Source: Lachnospiraceae bacterium
GTDB lineage: Bacteria; Bacillota_A; Clostridia; Lachnospirales; Lachnospiraceae
Length of the DNA stretch: 64,000 bases
Direction of reading: 5' to 3'
NCBI GenBank assembly: GCA_900764695.1
Contig: CAAFOY010000097.1
Location: forward strand, 7,275 to 71,274
A model generated the notes under the pieces. It worked only from the letters and a program-made list of their open reading frames with translations. It searched no databases and was not told the DNA's origin. Below, in pieces: positions 59,352 to 64,000 of the stretch. Made by a program: the position numbers and the translations under genes. The first letter of the stretch is position 1; each line of letters opens with the position of its first letter.

Positions 59352-61276
59352 TGGAAAAAGCTAAAACAGTAAAAGGTCCGGGAAACAGACGTAATATGGG
59401 ACCAAGACCAAGACTTAATAATCCATTAAAAACTCTTTCACGTCTTATTAAGTATATGGGAAAATATTATGGCATACATATGGTTATTGTAGTTTTATGT
59501 ATTATTGCCAATGTATTTGCCAGTGTTAACGGAACATGGTTTATGAAGGCATTAGTTGACGAATATATTTTACCAATGATTAAAGAAGGCAGTAATGATT
59601 TCGGACCACTTCTTAAAGCAATGATTCGAGTAGGCGGTTTCTATGGAGTAGGTGTTATTGCTTCATTGATTCAGGCTGAAATCATGGTTTTTGTTACTCA
59701 GGGAACTTTAAAGCATTTAAGAGATGATATGTTTAATCATATGCAGGGCCTTCCAATTAAGTATTTTGACACACATTCTCATGGCGATATTATGTCTATG
59801 TACACTAATGATATTGATACATTAAGACAGATGATAAGCCAGTCAATGCCTCAGATGTTTAATAGTGCAATGACTATTGTCAGTGTATTTGCATGTATGG
59901 TTGCTTTAAGCATCCCCCTTACACTTTTAACTTTAATTATGATTGGTGTAATTACACTAGGTTCAAAGAAACTTACATCTTTATCAGGTAAGTACTTTAT
60001 TGCTCAGCAGAAAGATATTGGTGCTGTTAACGGTTACATTGAAGAAATGATGGAAGGTCAGAAAGTTGTTAAAGTATTCTGTCACGAAGAAAAATCAATG
60101 GAAGAATTTAACAAGTTAAACGACCACCTTTTTGAATCAGCTAATAATGCTAACAAATTTGCCAATGTTATGGGACCTTTTAATGCACAGATTGGTAATG
60201 TAAGTTATGTTCTTTGTGCCTGCATTGGTGCCATTATTGCCATTAAAGGTATTGCCGGTTTTACAATGACACCGGGAAGTTTAATTAGTTTCTTAACTTA
60301 TAATAAACAGTTTGCACAGCCAATTAACCAGATTACAATGCAGATGAACAGTATTGTTATGGCTATTGCAGGTGGCGAGCGAATCTTCAAATTATTAGAT
60401 GAGAAACCTGAAGTTGACGACGGATATGTTACACTTGTAAGAGCTAAAAAGGTTGACGGTAATATTGTTGAATGTGAAAACAGAACAGGAATGTGGGCTT
60501 GGAAACATTACCACAAGGACACCGATACAACTACTTATGTTGAAATGAAGGGCGAAATCGTATTTAACGGTGTTGACTTCGGATATACTGATGACAAGAT
60601 TGTTTTACATGATGTAAAACTTTACGCTAATCCGGGCGAAAAGCTTGCTTTCGTTGGCTCAACAGGTGCAGGAAAAACTACTATTACAAACCTTATTAAC
60701 CGTTTCTATGACATTCAGGATGGAAAAATCCGATATGATGGTATCAATATTAATAAGATTAAAAAGGCTGACCTTAGACGTTCTCTTGGTATAGTTTTAC
60801 AGGAAACAAATCTTTTCTCAGCTACAGTAATGGAAAATATCAGATATGGTAAATTGGATGCTACAGATGAAGAAGTTATTGCAGCAGCTAAGCTTGCCAA
60901 TGCTGACAGTTTTATTAGAAGACTTCCTGACGGTTATAACACTATGTTAACAGGAAACGGCGGTAACTTAAGTCAGGGACAGAGACAGTTGCTTTCAATT
61001 GCCAGAGCAGCAGTTGCAAATCCACCGGCACTTATTTTGGATGAAGCAACATCTTCAATTGATACAAGAACTGAAAGACTTGTTCAGGAAGGTATGGATG
61101 CTTTAATGAAGGGCAGAACAACTTTTGTTATTGCTCATAGATTGTCAACTATCAGAAATAGTGACTGTATTATGGTTCTTGAGCAGGGACGAATTATTGA
61201 ACGTGGAAATCACGATGACTTGATGAAACAGAAGGGAACTTACTATCGTCTTCAAACAGGAAGTTCACCTAACTAA
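59351..61276 (+). CDS. Heterodimeric ABC exporter, catalytic half (LmrD/BmrD-like)
   Basis: A 641-aa half-transporter partnered with the preceding gene. Six membrane helices; Walker A GSTGAGKTTI; signature NLSQGQRQLL; Walker B LILDEATSSID with the catalytic Glu. An extended N-terminus (GNRRNMGPRPRLNNPL) and an insert before the nucleotide domain (about 360-395, including the odd MWAWKHYHKD) resemble LmrD/BmrD-type subunits. Together the two genes form an efflux pump with one hydrolytic site. Ends at a terminator that overlaps the next gene's start. Confidence 0.9.
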   Translation: MEKAKTVKGPGNRRNMGPRPRLNNPLKTLSRLIKYMGKYYGIHMVIVVLCIIANVFASVNGTWFMKALVDEYILPMIKEGSNDFGPLLKAMIRVGGFYGVGVIASLIQAEIMVFVTQGTLKHLRDDMFNHMQGLPIKYFDTHSHGDIMSMYTNDIDTLRQMISQSMPQMFNSAMTIVSVFACMVALSIPLTLLTLIMIGVITLGSKKLTSLSGKYFIAQQKDIGAVNGYIEEMMEGQKVVKVFCHEEKSMEEFNKLNDHLFESANNANKFANVMGPFNAQIGNVSYVLCACIGAIIAIKGIAGFTMTPGSLISFLTYNKQFAQPINQITMQMNSIVMAIAGGERIFKLLDEKPEVDDGYVTLVRAKKVDGNIVECENRTGMWAWKHYHKDTDTTTYVEMKGEIVFNGVDFGYTDDKIVLHDVKLYANPGEKLAFVGSTGAGKTTITNLINRFYDIQDGKIRYDGININKIKKADLRRSLGIVLQETNLFSATVMENIRYGKLDATDEEVIAAAKLANADSFIRRLPDGYNTMLTGNGGNLSQGQRQLLSIARAAVANPPALILDEATSSIDTRTERLVQEGMDALMKGRTTFVIAHRLSTIRNSDCIMVLEQGRIIERGNHDDLMKQKGTYYRLQTGSSPN

Positions 61277-61304
61277 GAATTTAAATATTAAATCTCTTTA
61301 TTAT

Positions 61305-61359
61305 AAACATCTCTTCGGAAGAATATACTTAACTATATTCATCTAAAGAGGTGTTTTTT
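61305..61359 (+). terminator. Terminator of the marR-ABC operon, overlapping the next gene's ribosome site
   Basis: AAACATCTCTT pairs with AAGAGGTGTTT and an inner GAATATA/TATATTC hairpin is nested in the loop; a six-base T run follows. The 3' arm holds GAGG (61348-61351), the likely SD of the M23 gene. Confidence 0.78.
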
Positions 61360-62196
61360 ATTAAAAAATTTATTTATATCCTGGCTTTAATGTTCTTTTC
61401 AACAGTTACAATAAAAATTACCGAAGAAATCGATTATCACAAATATAAAATCAAAAAAAACATTGTGGAAAGCTATGATTACCGCACCTTAAATATCGAG
61501 CCTGAATGTTTGCAGACTATAAATAAAATATGCTCAAAAGATAAGTGTGACTTTTCAGATTTATTATCGGTAATGTTTTTGAACAGTAATTTAAACTTAA
61601 CTAAAGTAAATTATACAAGGGAGCGCTATTCTGATTTAAAAGGTTGTTACAAAAAGAAAAGTGCCAATGAATATAATAATGTGTCAAAAAACATTGCTGC
61701 CATTTTTGACGACATTGTTTATTTTCCTGTTGCAAAAAGCACAACCAGTGGCAAGTGGGTTTCTTATGAAGATTCTTTTGGCGCTGAGAGAAATTACAAT
61801 GGAAGTTATCCTCACGAAGGTTGTGATATTATGGCTGAAAATAATGTAAGCGGTTATTATCCCATTGTAAGTGTGTCTGACGGAACAGTTGAAAATATAG
61901 GCTGGCTTGAAAAAGGTGGTTATCGTGTTGGCATAAGAAGTAGTCAAGGGGGCTATTTTTATTATGCTCATTTAAGCAGTTATTCGGACATAAAAAAAGG
62001 TGACAAAATTAAAGCCGGAACTCTTTTAGGTTACATGGGTAACACAGGATATGGGACTGAGGGTACAACCGGTTGCTTTGACGTTCATCTTCATTTTGGA
62101 ATATATGCTAAGACTAAAAATTATTATGAGCTAAGTTATAACCCATATTGTATTTTAAAATATTTGGAAAACAATGTAATACTTGCAAGCTATTAA
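61351..62196 (+). CDS. M23 (LytM) family metallopeptidase, membrane-anchored
   Basis: A wall endopeptidase of about 280 aa. It has an N-terminal membrane anchor (FIYILALMFFSTVTI), a 120-residue stalk with two CxxxxC-type pairs, and a C-terminal LytM domain. Zinc ligands are visible: SYPHEGCDIM (HxxxD), YYYAHLSS and VHLHFGIY (HxH). The motif spread resembles LytH-type spore-cortex peptidases, so a sporulation role is possible. The start is uncertain: GTG at 61351 lies inside the SD, while an ATT at 61360 has GAGG eight bases upstream and would give a cleaner MKKFIYILAL signal. Confidence 0.85.
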   Translation: MFFIKKFIYILALMFFSTVTIKITEEIDYHKYKIKKNIVESYDYRTLNIEPECLQTINKICSKDKCDFSDLLSVMFLNSNLNLTKVNYTRERYSDLKGCYKKKSANEYNNVSKNIAAIFDDIVYFPVAKSTTSGKWVSYEDSFGAERNYNGSYPHEGCDIMAENNVSGYYPIVSVSDGTVENIGWLEKGGYRVGIRSSQGGYFYYAHLSSYSDIKKGDKIKAGTLLGYMGNTGYGTEGTTGCFDVHLHFGIYAKTKNYYELSYNPYCILKYLENNVILASY

Positions 62197-62331
62197 AAAT
62201 AAAAGCAGTAATTAGTGGGTTATAAATCAATAATTAATTAGCAATTAATAAAATAGAAACTTGCCATAACTTAGGCAAAGGAGTAAAATAAAACGGAGAA
62301 AATAAATTTAGAAACAAGTGAGGTATTTGAC

Positions 62332-62703
62332 ATGAAAAAGATTAGTACAGAAAAAGCACCTGCAGCAATCGGACCATATTCACAGGGAGTTGTTGTAAAC
62401 AATACATTATTCTCATCCGGACAGATTGCATTAGATCCTGCAACAGGAGAAATTGTTGGCTCAACTATTGAAGAACAGGCTGAACAGGTTATGAAAAATT
62501 TGGGAGCAATCCTTGAAGAAGCAGGTTCAAGTTATGAAAAAACAATTAAGACAGTATGCTTCCTTGCTGACATGGGAGACTTTGGAGCATTTAATGAAGT
62601 ATATGGAAAATATTTCACAGAAAAACCGGCAAGAAGCTGCGTAGCTGTTAAAGAACTTCCAAAGAATGTTTTATGCGAAGTTGAAGTTATAGCTGAAATC
62701 TAA
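62332..62703 (+). CDS. ridA: RidA family enamine/imine deaminase
   Basis: A 123-aa YjgF/RidA protein that hydrolyses reactive 2-aminoacrylate-type imines. Family blocks [53 protein letters not shown] and [19 protein letters not shown], with the conserved Arg (PARSCV) and Glu near the C-terminus. The length is typical; it forms a trimer. AAGTGAGG precedes the ATG. The next gene begins 31 bases later. Confidence 0.95.
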   Translation: MKKISTEKAPAAIGPYSQGVVVNNTLFSSGQIALDPATGEIVGSTIEEQAEQVMKNLGAILEEAGSSYEKTIKTVCFLADMGDFGAFNEVYGKYFTEKPARSCVAVKELPKNVLCEVEVIAEI

Positions 62704-62734
62704 TCATTATATGTCTATAATGGAGGAATTTTAT

Positions 62735-63154
62735 ATGGATAAAAACTTATTGGAAATTACAGGTTATGATGGTGAAGGTTATGTTCCTTTAATTGATTAT
62801 TCCCATTGGCGTGTTGCCGAACTTAGATACTGTGAAGAATTAGAAGTGGACAAGCTTAAAGATATGCAGAAGCATGATGAAACGGATGAAGTTTTTGTAT
62901 TATTGGAAGGCGATTTCACATTATTCTTAGGTGGCAATGGGGAACACATAGGAGAGATTGAGGCTATTAAACTTGAACCTCTTAAACTATATAATGTTAA
63001 AAGAGGTACATATCATACCCATACTCCTGAAAAAAATTCAACAGTGCTTATTGTTGAAAATGTTGACACAACTGACGACAATTCACCTAAAGAAAAATTA
63101 ACTTTAGAGCAGAAAAAAATTATTGAAAAGTTGTATAAGGAAGTAAATTCATAG
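62735..63154 (+). CDS. Cupin-like protein (139 aa)
   Basis: A small soluble protein with a cupin-type beta-barrel: metal-site-like KHDETDEVFVLLEGDFTLFL and NVKRGTYHTHTPEKNSTVLIVEN. The enzymatic role is unknown. GGAGGAA at 62722-62728 supports the ATG at 62735 rather than 62711. It lies directly downstream of ridA and probably shares its transcript. Confidence 0.78.
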   Translation: MDKNLLEITGYDGEGYVPLIDYSHWRVAELRYCEELEVDKLKDMQKHDETDEVFVLLEGDFTLFLGGNGEHIGEIEAIKLEPLKLYNVKRGTYHTHTPEKNSTVLIVENVDTTDDNSPKEKLTLEQKKIIEKLYKEVNS

Positions 63155-63166
63155 ATTTATATAACT

Positions 63167-63212
63167 AAGGTCTCACTTTTAAAAGAAAATCGACTTTTAA
63201 ATCTGGGACCTT
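63167..63212 (+). terminator. Terminator after the ridA-cupin pair
   Basis: AAGGTCTCACTTTTAAAAG pairs imperfectly with CTTTTAAATCTGGGACCTT. The tail is short (TTTAA). Confidence 0.65.
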
Positions 63213-63255
63213 TAATATGTAAAACAGACAACCGAAAACAAGAGAGGTATTTTTA

Positions 63256-63972
63256 GTGCGACTGGATAAATATTTAACCACATTAGGAATTGGTTCACGA
63301 ACACAGGTTAAGGAATTAATAAAAAAAGGAAAAATCACTGTTAACGGCGAAAAGATTTTAAAGCCTGACATTCATATTGATGAAAATAATGATGAAGTAG
63401 ATTTAAACGGTGTTAATTTAAAATATAACAAATTCTATTATTATATGCTAAACAAACCTGCAGGAGTATTATCTGCAGTATCAGACAATAATTGCAAAAC
63501 AGTAATTGATTTGCTTAATGTTACGCCTAAAAAAGGACTTTTTCCTGTTGGAAGACTTGATAAGGACACAGAAGGCTTACTTCTTATAACTAATGACGGT
63601 GAACTTTCACACAATCTTCTGTCTCCAACTAAGCACGTTGATAAAACATATTATGTGGAACTTAATGGGGATTTAATAGACAGCGATATTGAACTATTTG
63701 AAAAAGGTTTGGATATAGGTGAGAAAAATCTTACTAAGCCTGCCATCCTTAAAATACTTGAAAAAAGAAGTACAGCTTTAATTACAATAACAGAAGGAAA
63801 ATACCATCAGGTTAAAAGGATGTTTCAGGCAATAGGACTAACGGTAACTTTTCTTAAAAGACTTACAATGGGACCTCTTAAATTAGATGAAAATCTGAAA
63901 CCCGGAGAATATAGAAAGCTTACAGTCAGTGAAGTAGAAGCCTTGCTTAATAATAAACCTAGAAATAACTAA
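63256..63972 (+). CDS. RsuA-family rRNA pseudouridine synthase
   Basis: A 238-aa enzyme. N-terminal S4 RNA-binding domain (RLDKYLTTLGIGSRTQVKELIKKG...NGEKIL), then the RsuA/RluB catalytic domain with GRLDKDTEGLLLITNDGEL (catalytic Asp) and YHQVKRMFQAIG. It isomerises a uridine in 16S or 23S rRNA; the exact site cannot be told from sequence. The start is GTG at 63256 behind GAGAGG. The length is typical of RsuA. Confidence 0.92.
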   Translation: MRLDKYLTTLGIGSRTQVKELIKKGKITVNGEKILKPDIHIDENNDEVDLNGVNLKYNKFYYYMLNKPAGVLSAVSDNNCKTVIDLLNVTPKKGLFPVGRLDKDTEGLLLITNDGELSHNLLSPTKHVDKTYYVELNGDLIDSDIELFEKGLDIGEKNLTKPAILKILEKRSTALITITEGKYHQVKRMFQAIGLTVTFLKRLTMGPLKLDENLKPGEYRKLTVSEVEALLNNKPRNN

Positions 63973-64000
63973 AATAATTAAAACATATTTTAATAAAATA

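Overview
The window looks like chromosomal core from a low-GC, endospore-forming, anaerobic Firmicute, most likely a Lachnospiraceae-type Clostridium. The evidence is the AT-rich sequence with strong AGGAGG-type ribosome sites, dipicolinate synthase genes, an alpha/beta small acid-soluble spore protein, a GerA/SpoVAF-type germination protein, a complete Rnf ferredoxin:NAD+ complex, HrcA/CIRCE control of groESL, and several protein types common in gut Lachnospiraceae (DUF6273, DUF5692, NusG-II plus Gx transporter). The species cannot be named from sequence alone. No prophage, CRISPR array, insertion sequence or origin is visible. All assignments were made by reading motifs; no database search was run.

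Layout. 1-1192: dpaA-dpaB on the minus strand (dpaB cut by the window edge) behind a sigma-K-like promoter. 1353-7372: cell-envelope genes (LCP ligase, 3D-domain hydrolase with a WalR-like box) around an unusual 1024-aa PEP-synthase-like/C26-amidotransferase fusion. 7599-14183: glnS, an acidic helical-repeat protein, a HAD phosphatase, ogg and CIRCE-groES-groEL. 14504-21728: a secreted beta-helix protein, then recG, ddl and murF. 21856-23324: SASP and a YprB-like nuclease on the minus strand. 23523-28559: rnfCDGEAB. 28586-31685: a germination gene and a DUF6273 membrane protein, each next to a large nested palindrome sharing one core sequence. 31799-39993: NusG-II/Gx pair, ruvAB, zapA, a U32-family protein and an overlapping SEDS-PBP pair. 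40132-44451: Nudix, queH, a zinc-ribbon membrane protein, tRNA-Leu(CAA) and a lipoprotein. 44500-49517: hypB, a large Fe-S flavoprotein, hypA and a DUF5692 membrane protein. 50174-53357: copper operon csoR-copA, with a third palindromic element between the two genes. 53379-63972: zf-HC2 protein, polA-coaE, marR with a heterodimeric ABC exporter, an M23 peptidase, RidA, a cupin and an rRNA pseudouridine synthase.

Functional themes. Energy conservation by Rnf; wall synthesis and remodelling (ddl, murF, SEDS/PBP, LCP, 3D, M23, zapA); sporulation and germination (dpaAB, SASP, GerA-like); genome maintenance (recG, ruvAB, polA, ogg); metal handling (csoR/copA, hypAB).

The best leads are: (1) the 3021-6095 fusion, which resembles Campylobacter glutamine kinase (Cj1418) joined to gamma-glutamyl-CDP-amidate hydrolase (Cj1417) and could make a P-N bond metabolite; (2) a dispersed structured repeat with a conserved three-hairpin core inside locus-specific palindromic arms; (3) two genes whose Shine-Dalgarno lies in the 3' arm of the preceding terminator; (4) a CopA-CopZ fusion that keeps an internal ribosome site and ATG; (5) hypA/hypB with no hydrogenase in view.
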